This document shows, piece after piece, positions 39,870 to 47,861 of a stretch of DNA of 61,544 bases. Under the pieces are notes generated by a model, which saw nothing but the letters and a program-made list of their open reading frames with translations, was not told the DNA's origin and did no database searches. The stretch is from positions 1 through 61,544 of the forward strand of contig JAJDTJ010000071.1 of assembly GCA_022827225.1 (NCBI GenBank), read 5' to 3'. The translations under genes were made by a program, and so were the position numbers. Every line of letters begins with the position of its first letter. Position 1 is the first letter of the stretch. The DNA is from Candidatus Poribacteria bacterium (GTDB taxonomy: Bacteria; Poribacteria; WGA-4E; WGA-3G).

Positions 39870-41339
39870 CTATAGCGTCAAGAGGCGTTGGAGGAGACTA
39901 CCCAGTAGGGGATGTGCTTTGGCGATTTCAAAGATGTGCTCCCACAGCGCGGGCGGGCTACTCATTAACGGGTCTTTTTTAATGATCCGTTGCCAAAACT
40001 CTTTTCGCTTTTCCCCCGTAAGTTTTGTCCCCTCAACCTTCTTACTCTCCATTTCGCGCAGGAAGGTTTCGGCGATGAGTCCGTAGCCAATCGTGGTGGG
40101 ATGGAAGCAGTCCAAACTGAAAAGTCCACCGTTTGTCCGTTGTGTCCCCTCCATTTCAAAACGCAGGACGCTCGGGGTCGGCTCCAGCTCGGCAAGAAGC
40201 GGATGGTTGCTGCCCAAGAGATCCTTGAGAGGTTTATCTGGCGCCCTTTCCGTATTTTGCCGTTTGACTGCAAGTTCGTCAAGCAAACCACAAATATCAA
40301 CAACATGCCAACTCCCTCTTTCGGGAACATTTGTGATAATACTCTCAATACTCGCGTTAAACTCGTCGATCCGATCATCGATGCGTTGAACCTCCTCCGT
40401 CTTGAACTCTTCATCGCGCAAGCCGATGAATTTATCCCTCTTCAAAAAGCACGGAATGTACCTCTCATAGTATGTCTTTCCGTTGTCAGCCTGAGACGTT
40501 TCACCAATTCCCTGCGTGATGGGAGGGATTGTTACATGCGGAACATTGCCCACGAACACTTTCGTCTTCTCCGAGATCACATCTGAAATCCGCTCAACCA
40601 TTTCTGCGTAATTGTCTTTAAAGACTTCGGGATCCGTGAGGTTGTATTTCTTATGCCGCTTTTCGGGATCGTTAGAGACCCACCTTTTTCCCTTCATGTC
40701 CTTCATATCAAGTTTCACAACCGTTGCGAGACAATCGTTTGCACCCAAGAACAGGATAAGATTGTCTACCCCGCCCTCGTGGTCGTTGAGGTATTTCAGG
40801 TTGTCGATCTGTGTCCAGTTCTTCCGATCGGGGTTACGCTTCGGGTTAAGCACACGTTGCGCGATCCGATACGTCGGTGCCGACGGGACCTGGAAAAAAT
40901 CGTTTTTGATTTGCCACCACTTGTTCTCACGGTACTGCTTGTAACAATACTCAGAATCGACCTTGTAACTATCATAAACCCGGAAACCTGACACAGCGAG
41001 GTTGTGGTAGACACCCCCATAACATGCCGGGTCTGCGCCGGGGCCGCGTTCATAGTAATATTCAACCTGATTCAGGTACTTTCGGATCGATCCCAATAAC
41101 GTGCCCCACTTTCCGTCTTTAATAATATTGGGACCCACCTCCTGAGTGATAAACGTCAGTAAACACTTAATATTCAGCGGGATCCCGTCTCCACAAAACG
41201 TTGGCACACGAAAATCAGACTGGACCTGAAGTCCCATCACCTCCGCAATGAGTGCCGGATAAGAGAGTTGGGGTTTGGAAATCGCACCACTCTGGACACC
41301 TTGTGTCAGGCTGTCGCCAATTGCTACAAGTTTCGGCAT
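39870..41339 (-). CDS. SGNH/GDSL-family hydrolase
   Basis: A 489-residue protein when started at the ATG at 41339, chosen because AGGGGGAA lies 6 nt upstream. Block I is AIGDSLTQG with the nucleophilic Ser near residue 9. A block III-like Asn lies in FLGANDCLA, and block V is DCFHPTTIGYG with the catalytic Asp and His. Family members are esterases, lipases or carbohydrate deacetylases. No signal peptide is evident at this start, so it may act in the cytoplasm. The long insert between blocks is unlike small bacterial GDSL enzymes. Confidence 0.82.
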   Translation of the reverse strand: MPKLVAIGDSLTQGVQSGAISKPQLSYPALIAEVMGLQVQSDFRVPTFCGDGIPLNIKCLLTFITQEVGPNIIKDGKWGTLLGSIRKYLNQVEYYYERGPGADPACYGGVYHNLAVSGFRVYDSYKVDSEYCYKQYRENKWWQIKNDFFQVPSAPTYRIAQRVLNPKRNPDRKNWTQIDNLKYLNDHEGGVDNLILFLGANDCLATVVKLDMKDMKGKRWVSNDPEKRHKKYNLTDPEVFKDNYAEMVERISDVISEKTKVFVGNVPHVTIPPITQGIGETSQADNGKTYYERYIPCFLKRDKFIGLRDEEFKTEEVQRIDDRIDEFNASIESIITNVPERGSWHVVDICGLLDELAVKRQNTERAPDKPLKDLLGSNHPLLAELEPTPSVLRFEMEGTQRTNGGLFSLDCFHPTTIGYGLIAETFLREMESKKVEGTKLTGEKRKEFWQRIIKKDPLMSSPPALWEHIFEIAKAHPLLGSLLQRLLTL

Positions 41340-41390
41340 GTTAATTCCCCCTTCATAGCCATGAGAAGGCACAACAGATTCAATTGTGTT

Positions 41391-42173
41391 TTAGTTTGTA
41401 TCCTCATTAATATGAGGCTCTACTCTGTCAGACGGACCCCAATATGGATTGTTATTTTCTATCGTCTTAATATATGCGTTTATCCTATCAAGGTCCCGTA
41501 AATCCCAAATGCTCGTAAGGGTTCCATCAGATAAATTGTAAGCAGCGAACATCACGCACATGCCATTATTCATTCCAACCTGCCCTTCAGGGATTTTGTA
41601 ATTGACATCTTCACCGGGATCGTAACCGATCTTTCTCAAATATGCTTTTGCATGATTGATTTCTTGTGTAGAAAATTTGTGCCATCCGGGTTCATAATAC
41701 GGACGCGGCTTTTTCAATTCATACAGAAGCCTCGATATTGCGACTTCTCGACCCTGTTTAAGTGTGGATAAAGCGTTGGTATAATCCCCTAATATCTGAA
41801 AACACTGACTTGAAAGGATATACGACTCAACTGTTGACGGTTCTATCTTTATTACGTGAGTGGCATACACAAGCGATTCTTCTGGATATATCTGATGCCC
41901 GTGACGGGCTAAGGTTAATAAAAGTCTCGCTGAATTTGGATAACGGGTTAAAAGTTTCTGATACGCTTTGAAGAGTGTTTGGTCTCGTTGAGAACGTGTT
42001 ATCCGTTCAGTTGATATATTGCCGAATTCAAAATAGACTTTTTGCATCTCTCGATGGAGCGACAAGTCAACAGGTGCCGCTTGAAAAAAATCTTCTTCAT
42101 TGTTTTCTATCCTTGGATCAGAACACCCTAATATTAAACTGAAAAACAACAACGGGAAAAATATGTGTTTCAT
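41391..42173 (-). CDS. TPR-like lipoprotein of unknown function
   Basis: A 260-residue protein with a lipoprotein signal (MKHIFFPLLFFSLILGC, Cys17). The middle has helical repeats with TPR character (ARLLLTLARHGHQIYPEES, YILSSQCFQILGDYTNALST). The C-terminal part around YKIPEGQVGMNNGMCVMF is not recognised. TTAGGAGAAA precedes the ATG. Its start lies directly against the broken TM1812-like cas gene, so it marks the border of the decayed CRISPR locus. Confidence 0.6.
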   Translation of the reverse strand: MKHIFFPLLFFSLILGCSDPRIENNEEDFFQAAPVDLSLHREMQKVYFEFGNISTERITRSQRDQTLFKAYQKLLTRYPNSARLLLTLARHGHQIYPEESLVYATHVIKIEPSTVESYILSSQCFQILGDYTNALSTLKQGREVAISRLLYELKKPRPYYEPGWHKFSTQEINHAKAYLRKIGYDPGEDVNYKIPEGQVGMNNGMCVMFAAYNLSDGTLTSIWDLRDLDRINAYIKTIENNNPYWGPSDRVEPHINEDTN

Positions 42174-42179
42174 GATGTT

Positions 42180-42421
42180 TCTCCTAAGTGCCTCTGTATC
42201 TTCCGCTTCACCCGCCGCTGCCAGATTCTCTACTAAAACCCCCGTTGACTGCTTTTTGTACCTAAGATAACGATCTGATCTGGCTTGATGTATTCCGAAA
42301 GTGCAAGCCCAAAGAAGGCAGTCGTTTTCGTGGATCCATCCGGAAACTTGTAGGTCGCCTCTCTATATCCGGTTTTAGGGTCCTCCCGACCTTTACCGAG
42401 AAATGTCACAAATGTTTTCAT
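42180..42421 (-). pseudogene. Csx2/TM1812-family CRISPR-associated CARF protein, N-terminal fragment with frameshift
   Basis: The first 60 codons (MKTFVTFLGKGRED, ATYKFPDGSTKTTAFFG, YIKPDQIVILGT) match the N-terminus of TM1812-type CARF proteins, which sense cyclic oligoadenylate in type III CRISPR systems. The frame ends at TAG 42235-42233. Adding one G to the GGGGG run at 42243-42239 would restore a frame reading VLVENLAAAGEAEDTEAL, a plausible continuation. The remainder of the roughly 400-residue family length is missing and a lipoprotein gene follows at once. Its ATG overlaps the DUF1874 stop (ATGA). Confidence 0.7.
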
Positions 42422-42762
42422 TCGGGTGTGCCTCCTTCCGTTAAAGGTTGCCAGTCACAGATAAAAAATTCGAGATCATCTAACGACGGTTGATAGGGAC
42501 CGAGATCAGACAGATTTTTTATGCGGTGGCGCAGCTTGACGATGAGCATGCTGTCTCCGGGTGTGAGTTCTGCCTGTTCGCGTGAGACTTCGATGTCAAT
42601 ACCTGTCAGTTCTTGAATCATACGCGCGGTTTCGGGGTAACCGATATAACTTCGGAAGTCGTCGGCTGCTTGTAAGATTGTTTGGAATTCGGTTTCTGAA
42701 ATCCGTTTTAGGGTGTAGATCCCCTCTGTCGGCATGACAGCAGAATTGAGTAAATGGAGCAT
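42418..42762 (-). CDS. DUF1874 (AcrIII-1/Crn2-like) ring nuclease homologue, catalytic His replaced
   Basis: A 114-residue protein beginning MLHLLNSAVMPTEGIYTL, the typical start of DUF1874 proteins. Family knowledge: viral AcrIII-1 and cellular Crn2 degrade cyclic tetra-adenylate and so switch off type III CRISPR signalling. AcrIII-1 of SIRV1 uses His47 in a SIGHDST motif and Glu88 after a QRL motif (as I recall them). The equivalent motif here is YIGYPET, with Tyr42 in place of His, and LRHRIKNL has no clear Glu at the second site. The hydrophobic core matches (ARMIQELTGIDI, PGDSMLIVKL). It may bind without cleaving. Translationally coupled to the TM1812-like fragment. Confidence 0.75.
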   Translation of the reverse strand: MLHLLNSAVMPTEGIYTLKRISETEFQTILQAADDFRSYIGYPETARMIQELTGIDIEVSREQAELTPGDSMLIVKLRHRIKNLSDLGPYQPSLDDLEFFICDWQPLTEGGTPE

Positions 42763-42776
42763 TTGTGGTATATCCG

Positions 42777-42804
42777 AAATGGTCTGGGTAACCCAGTCCC
42801 TACG
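42777..42804. repeat. REP-like palindrome, intergenic copy
   Basis: GGTCTGGGTAACCCAGTCCC followed by TACG, with core CTGGGTAACCCAG. Related in layout to the in-frame palindromes in dnaX (35108) and the surface protein (15999), but with a different stem. Confidence 0.55.
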
Positions 42805-42840
42805 TTTTGTGTGCCTAAATGATTGTGTGATCTATTGTAT

Positions 42841-43245
42841 CTAATCGTTGATTGGTGTGATTTTGACCCAACCGAGTGTGGAAATTGGGTTCTGTCCGCG
42901 ATATAAGACTCGGCGAGTTTTCGGAAATTCTCGTTTGTCGTATTGTCCACGCCGAGAACGACTTTCACCTAACCGAAAACGTTTGCGTAGTTTCATCCAC
43001 ATCTCTTGGTGGGGGTTGAAATTATTCGCAAAGACTCCAGTAATGGTATTGGCGTGGTAGCCTGTGCCCCACCCAATTTGCAGAAGGAAAGCGTCATTCT
43101 GGATATCGTTATTTAAATCCTCAAGTTTCATATAAAGTTGGGCAATTTCATCAAGATCATAGATATCAAAGAATTCAAGTTCAGTTGCGAGGATATCGGA
43201 TGCCAACGAGCCGTGAGAGTGGCGAAACGAGTGGAGATACGACAA
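42841..43245 (-). pseudogene. csm5: Csm5 C-terminal fragment (type III-A RAMP protein)
   Basis: The last 85 residues hold the Csm5 signature: FLLQIGWGTGYHANTITG, then REFPKTRRVLYRG and TLGWVKI. Csm5 caps the backbone of the type III-A Csm complex and binds the crRNA 3' end. Normal Csm5 is about 350-400 residues, so more than two thirds are missing. Upstream it runs, in another frame, into the Csm1 fragment. The point of fusion is between about 43180 and 43245. Not expected to function. Confidence 0.75.
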
Positions 43246-43564
43246 AGTCTTCTGCCTCGCGTTCCTCGTCTTCGCGTTCAGTGGCAGAGAGTTGATCGGC
43301 TAAGATGACCTGCTTATCCAGGTATTGGAGTTGGTCTTGCGGTATCCGCGAGGTGTCTTTTGGTTGCGAGGCTCGAAGGGCATGATGGTTTCGGATAGCG
43401 TTTTTGAAGGCATCGCCGCACGGTGAAAAGAAATCGGTAAAATCTTGGTCAACGAATTCATAGCTATGTTCTTGATGCGATTTGTATCGGTCAATGGCAC
43501 GCATCCGGAATTTTCCGATGTCGTGCAGTAGTGCTGCGAGATGTAAAAGGTTTTGTTGTTCCAA
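43181..43564 (-). pseudogene. csm1: Cas10/Csm1 HD-domain N-terminal fragment
   Basis: The 127 codons start (TTG, with AAGGA upstream) with QNLLHLAALLHDIGKFRMRA, the HD nuclease motif of Csm1/Cas10. They continue with IRNHHAL and VILADQLSATEREDEE, the usual end of the HD domain. The Palm domains with the GGDD cyclase motif are absent because the frame stops at 43181. Csm1 is normally about 750 residues. Joined to the Csm5 tail, it shows an internal deletion of the csm1-csm5 operon. Confidence 0.78.
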
Positions 43565-43652
43565 TGAACTCTGTCCTTCTTGATTTATGTGTAACAGATT
43601 CCAACGATGAATGTCTGGTTGAACACAGGCACCTCATTAGCCCAATAGAATG

Positions 43653-44030
43653 TCAGCCCAATAGAATGTCTATATCTTCAAGGGTTTCTGCGGTCAGGCT
43701 CTTCTCAAAGATGGCATCGAGTTGGGCAGGGTCTTGGATGGCCTGAATCTGGGTTATCATCGTTTCGGGTACACTCGGAAACTTGTGTTGCAGGAGTTTC
43801 AGGAGTGCCGCTTGTTTTGCGCGAGTTTCCCCTTGCTCAATACCTTGAGCCATTCCTTGCTCAATGCCACGTTGTAAAACGATTTCATAAAATGGAGATT
43901 CTCGCATGGTTTCCTCCGATATCAAACGCTGAAATAATTCAGGATCATGTGCTAAGCTCCCTAACAGGGAAAGCGCGTATAATAATGTAGAACGCGTCTC
44001 CGAATCCACTGGTGCAGCCTCAGTCAGCAA
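43653..44030 (-). pseudogene. Rpn-family (PD-(D/E)XK) nuclease, C-terminal fragment
   Basis: The 125 codons include RGIEQGMAQGIEQGETRAKQ, then LLKLLQHKFPSVPE and a short acidic tail, typical of the C-terminus of Rpn-type recombination-promoting nucleases (formerly transposase_31). The catalytic N-terminal domain is missing: the frame meets a stop just upstream, which is the stop of the neighbouring DUF2971 gene. The TTG start is weak. Probably a remnant. Confidence 0.6.
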
Positions 44031-45050
44031 TCAAGTTTGAATCCTTCGACCGCCTGGAAGCTCAACAATAAATTCGGTTGGAACTGGTGCTTCAGTTTTT
44101 ATTATAGACCGTTTAAAGGGTACTGACAGTCCAAACTCATCATTTATCGCTTGAATTTCTTGCATGTCTGACTCCACATCACCATAAGGATTTATAACCA
44201 CTTCTTTAATCAAAGAGGTAAGATTCACAGGAAATCTCACGTGGGGTTTAGACTGGAAGTTAGAGTCGGAGTTAGACAAAAAACCTGTCAATACTGAAGA
44301 TTGTGTATTATACGATCGTTTCATTTTATCCCAAATGTCAATAATTAAATCACACAATTTCTCCTGATCCCAATCAGATACATTAGCCTCATCTAACACA
44401 TTAGCCTCATTTAACAGAAGTGAAAGATTAGGTCTTTGCTCTGGAATTAACTCGATTTGGAGCACAATTCGGTATTCTTTCTCATCTGCGTACGGTTTTT
44501 GTTTACATACATAGCGAGTTAATCCAGTAAAATTAATCTCAGTTCCAAGTGGTAAATATCTTACCTTATTCAAACCTATGGAAATTCGGTATTTAGCCGA
44601 TGGATTAGGGCCAAGAGTTTGGAAAATTGTGTCAACGGACCTCGGACTATTCGCATTTTCTTTTAAAATGCTTTCCAATGAAGATACATCAGACTTGATC
44701 ATTATACCGCCTTGCTTATTTTTTTCAGTGTACGTTTTCCACATGAGCGATGATTCTTTCACACCCCGATGCCAGCAACTCACAAACGTGAAATTTTGCA
44801 AGAAATTCTCGTAAAGTGCTGGATCAAAACACTCCAATAGCGTTCGCGCTATATGTGTCGCATCTTGAGCTGTACCAGATATTCGCCTCAGCCCTTGTGT
44901 GAGCTGAGAAGCCGCCTCTTTAGTATCCATGCAATCCTGCATGGATCCTTCAAGTCCATCTCCCAACTTATCGTATCGAGGGACATACAACGTTTTTGTA
45001 GATAGCAAATCTCTATACTTGTCTATATCCATGTATCTTGACAACTTCAT
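44031..45050 (-). CDS. DUF2971-like protein
   Basis: A 339-residue protein. The pattern is that of DUF2971: an N-terminal MDIDKYRDLLSTKTLYVPR with a following DGLEGS, then FVSCWHRGVKESSLMWKTY, then KQGGIMIKSD, and later KQKPYADEKEYRIVLQ. Family members have no settled biochemical role and often sit in phage or defence neighbourhoods; that role here is inference. The ATG at 45050 (or an adjacent TTG at 45053) has GGAGG upstream. Codon use looks more AT-rich than in the housekeeping genes, which fits horizontal transfer. Confidence 0.65.
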   Translation of the reverse strand: MKLSRYMDIDKYRDLLSTKTLYVPRYDKLGDGLEGSMQDCMDTKEAASQLTQGLRRISGTAQDATHIARTLLECFDPALYENFLQNFTFVSCWHRGVKESSLMWKTYTEKNKQGGIMIKSDVSSLESILKENANSPRSVDTIFQTLGPNPSAKYRISIGLNKVRYLPLGTEINFTGLTRYVCKQKPYADEKEYRIVLQIELIPEQRPNLSLLLNEANVLDEANVSDWDQEKLCDLIIDIWDKMKRSYNTQSSVLTGFLSNSDSNFQSKPHVRFPVNLTSLIKEVVINPYGDVESDMQEIQAINDEFGLSVPFKRSIIKTEAPVPTEFIVELPGGRRIQT

Positions 45051-45103
45051 CAATGCATACCTCCGATAAAAAGATGATAGATAGAGTTATTCACCACTAA
45101 CTT

Positions 45104-45318
45104 TAGTCCATAGGTGTGATCAACGCTGTTGCTACTCCACGCGGACCAACAGCGTTCAGGGCTCTTACTTCAGCTTTCAGAACTATGTCTTCGGGTAATA
45201 GCGTAAGCAATCACGTATCCGTGCTATTCAGATTCAGCCAACCTGTATCTCCTGTATTGGTAGTGAGACGAATTTGGTAGTCAATGATATTTGACCCCCA
45301 TCATCTGGTTCGTCTTAA
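45104..45318 (-). pseudogene. Fibronectin type III domain fragment with frameshift and stop
   Basis: The minus strand reads DEPDDGG, then, after a one-base shift, GSNIIDYQIRLTTNTGDTGW. After an in-frame TGA it continues with LPEDIVLKAEVRALNAVGP and GVATALIT. This is one FN3 domain (GG..I..Y.I, W, and V.A.N..G). The frameshift and the nonsense codon show it is dead. Confidence 0.65.
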
Positions 45319-45424
45319 GTAAGTCTATATGGATGTAGTGTTATTGACTGTTGCTTTTTCAATTCTCCTATGAAAAAAAGGCGGTGAATAGGAAAATCCA
45401 CCGTTGTTCTCTGATTTTCTCACT

Positions 45425-45455
45425 GTTTCAATTCCAAACTGGTTCGATTAAAAAC
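45425..45455 (-). CRISPR. Single orphan CRISPR repeat
   Basis: The 31-nt plus-strand stretch begins GTTTCAATTCC and ends GGTTCGATTAAAAAC. On the minus strand it ends in GGAATTGAAAC, the usual repeat 3' end. Repeats of this layout are common with type III and I-B systems. Only one copy is present, so it is an array remnant or a dispersed copy, not a functional array. It lies about 2 kb from the csm fragments. Confidence 0.65.
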
Positions 45456-45665
45456 ACTTCACAACAACCGTCAAATATATTATACACGAGCCTTAACAAA
45501 CATGCCAACTAAATTTCCACTTTCGACAGAGCCATTCAATTCACCTATAGGAAAGATTTCCGAATCCCAACACATCACGGTAGGAGTGATCTCCGAATCG
45601 CGATGCCTCCGAAAAAACAACGGTAAACTGAAAACCAAATGACTCTAATCGTTTCACTTTTTAAC

Positions 45666-45695
45666 TTGATATTTTACTATCCCCTGTCGTATAAT
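45666..45695 (+). promoter_or_regulatory. Sigma-70-like promoter of the restriction-modification genes
   Basis: TTGATA (45666-45671), 18-nt spacer, TATAAT (45690-45695). The start codon of the methylase gene is 52 bp downstream. Good match to the housekeeping consensus. Confidence 0.7.
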
Positions 45696-45746
45696 GTGGG
45701 CTAAACCAGTTCTTTTACCGAACGCACGTTAAAGAAAGGGAAATTT

Positions 45747-47861
45747 ATGACCCAACCCGACATCATCCAAACGATACTCAAAGATAGCAATTACCATCTT
45801 GATCTATTTGATGAATCCGAAATTCAGGCATTGCGAGCGGAAATTCTCACCCAAACAATCAAAGGCAAAGAGACCCCATTTATCCGTTGTCCCATTCGTA
45901 GAAAAGCCATCCAATTGAAACCCGAAGAACTCATCCGTCAGCTCTACGCCGCGCGGCTCCTGAACCAGTATCGTTACCCAAAAGAACGCGTGAGATTTGA
46001 ACACCTTGTGAATTTCGGTAGAGAACGGAAACGCGCTGATATTGTTATCCTCGACAAAGACAGACCCGACACCCCTTATATTATTGTTGAGGTAAAGAAG
46101 CCGAAACTCCAAGACGGTAAAGATCAACTCCGTTCCTACTGCAACGCCACCGGTGCACCTATCGCCGTGTGGACAAACGGACAGCAAATCTCACACTACC
46201 ACCGCAAGGACCCAAATTACTTTGAAGAGATTACCGACATTCCTAACGCTGATCAAACCCTTGCTGACATACTCAATGAACGTTTTACGCTCAAAGACCT
46301 CATCCTCAAGGATAAACTCGCAGCGGAGCGGAAATCCTTAAAGGACATCATTCGGGAATTAGAGGACGAGGTCCTCGCCAATGCAGGTGTCGATGTTTTT
46401 GAGGAGGTTTTCAAACTCATTTTTACCAAACTCTATGACGAATTCAAGAGTCAAGACGACAAGATGTTTATCAATCGTCTGTTACGGCAAAGTATCAACA
46501 CTGCTATACAAGAGACAGATCGAGATTACGAAGTCGAGCATCCAGATTACGAGATACTCAAGAAAGCCGTTGAAGCCATCCCGGACGATGATTTTCGGAC
46601 TATGGAGTTTAGGAACACAGGGCAAACCGATAGCGAACTGAAAACTAAAATACAGCACCTTTTTGACAATGCAAAAAGCCAGTGGAAAGGCGTTTTCCCA
46701 GAATACGCAACGTTTGAACTTTCAGATAGCCATCTCTCTGTCTGCGTTTCAAGTTTGCAGGAGGTCAAACTCTTTAACTCCAACTTACAGATTGTTGACG
46801 AGGCGTTTGAGTATCTTGTGAGTAAATCTGCCAAAGGTGAAAAAGGGCAATACTTCACGCCGCGGCACGTGATTGATATGTGTGTGAAGATGCTTAACCC
46901 GAAACGCGGTGAGTATATGATTGACACCGCCGCTGGGAGTTGTGGTTTCCCAGTGCATACCTTTTTTCAAGTTACCGGTTCACCTTTCACTAATGCGGAA
47001 ATGTCCGCCCCTGACAAACAGTATGTCCGTGATAATATATTCGGTATTGACTTTGACGAAAAGACGGTACGGGTGGCAAGAACACTCAACCTGATTGCAG
47101 GGGATGGTGAGTCCAACGTCTTACATCTTAACACGCTTGATTATGAACGGTGGGGTGACAGGGCTGAAAGAGATAGAATATGGATAATGACTTATGGCAG
47201 AGGTTTTGATCGGCTCAAAGCGTTAAGAGCGGAATCTGCAGAAAACAGGCTTTTTAACTTCGATATCTTGATGGCAAATCCACCCTTCGCTGGAGACATC
47301 AAGGAACGCCGCATCCTCCATCAATACAAACTGGGTTTTAAAGGGAACGGTAAACCACAGAGTAAAGTGGGACGCGATATTCTGTTTATTGAACGCAACT
47401 TGGATTTCCTCAAACCGGGTGGACGTATGGCGATTGTCCTCCCACAGGGTAGATTCAACAACGCCTCTGATAAATATATTCGTGATTTTATCGCAGAACA
47501 TGCCCGTATCTTGGCGGTAGTTGGATTGCATACCAATACCTTTAAACCTCATACCGGCACCAAAACCAGCGTTCTGTTCCTACAGAAATGGAACGATGAC
47601 CCAGACCAAGGTCCGCTTTGTCCGAAAGTTGAGGATTACCCGATCTTCTTCACAGTCTCCGAAAAAGGCGGAAAGGATAATTCCGGTGATTACGTATTTC
47701 TTGAAAATAGTAATGGGCAATACAAGTTAGACGAAAACGGACATCTAATCGTTGATCACGACTTACACAACCACAACGGCGAACTTCCAGACGGTATTAC
47801 CGAAGCCTTTATTGAATGGGCAAAAAGTGAAAACTTATCATTTTGGGAAGATGCTGAATGA
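45747..47861 (+). CDS. Restriction-modification protein: HsdR-N-type nuclease domain fused to N6-adenine methylase
   Basis: A 704-residue fusion. The N-terminal 150 residues hold a PD-(D/E)XK-like site: Asp98 in KRADIVILD and Glu115-Val-Lys117 in YIIVEVKKPK, as in the HsdR N-terminal domain. From about residue 350 comes an HsdM-type N6-adenine methyltransferase: KGQYFTPRHVIDMCVKML, SAM motif DTAAGSCGF, IFGIDFDEKTVRVA and catalytic motif NPPF (ILMANPPFAGD). Nuclease plus methylase in one chain with a separate specificity subunit recalls BcgI-type (type IIB/IIG) enzymes rather than classical type I. The next gene begins right after its stop. AAAGAAAGGG lies before the ATG. Confidence 0.85.
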   Translation: MTQPDIIQTILKDSNYHLDLFDESEIQALRAEILTQTIKGKETPFIRCPIRRKAIQLKPEELIRQLYAARLLNQYRYPKERVRFEHLVNFGRERKRADIVILDKDRPDTPYIIVEVKKPKLQDGKDQLRSYCNATGAPIAVWTNGQQISHYHRKDPNYFEEITDIPNADQTLADILNERFTLKDLILKDKLAAERKSLKDIIRELEDEVLANAGVDVFEEVFKLIFTKLYDEFKSQDDKMFINRLLRQSINTAIQETDRDYEVEHPDYEILKKAVEAIPDDDFRTMEFRNTGQTDSELKTKIQHLFDNAKSQWKGVFPEYATFELSDSHLSVCVSSLQEVKLFNSNLQIVDEAFEYLVSKSAKGEKGQYFTPRHVIDMCVKMLNPKRGEYMIDTAAGSCGFPVHTFFQVTGSPFTNAEMSAPDKQYVRDNIFGIDFDEKTVRVARTLNLIAGDGESNVLHLNTLDYERWGDRAERDRIWIMTYGRGFDRLKALRAESAENRLFNFDILMANPPFAGDIKERRILHQYKLGFKGNGKPQSKVGRDILFIERNLDFLKPGGRMAIVLPQGRFNNASDKYIRDFIAEHARILAVVGLHTNTFKPHTGTKTSVLFLQKWNDDPDQGPLCPKVEDYPIFFTVSEKGGKDNSGDYVFLENSNGQYKLDENGHLIVDHDLHNHNGELPDGITEAFIEWAKSENLSFWEDAE

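Noticed and set aside
45425..45455. Calling a full CRISPR array here
   Set aside because: Only one repeat copy is present; the next 30-80 bases on both sides hold no second copy.
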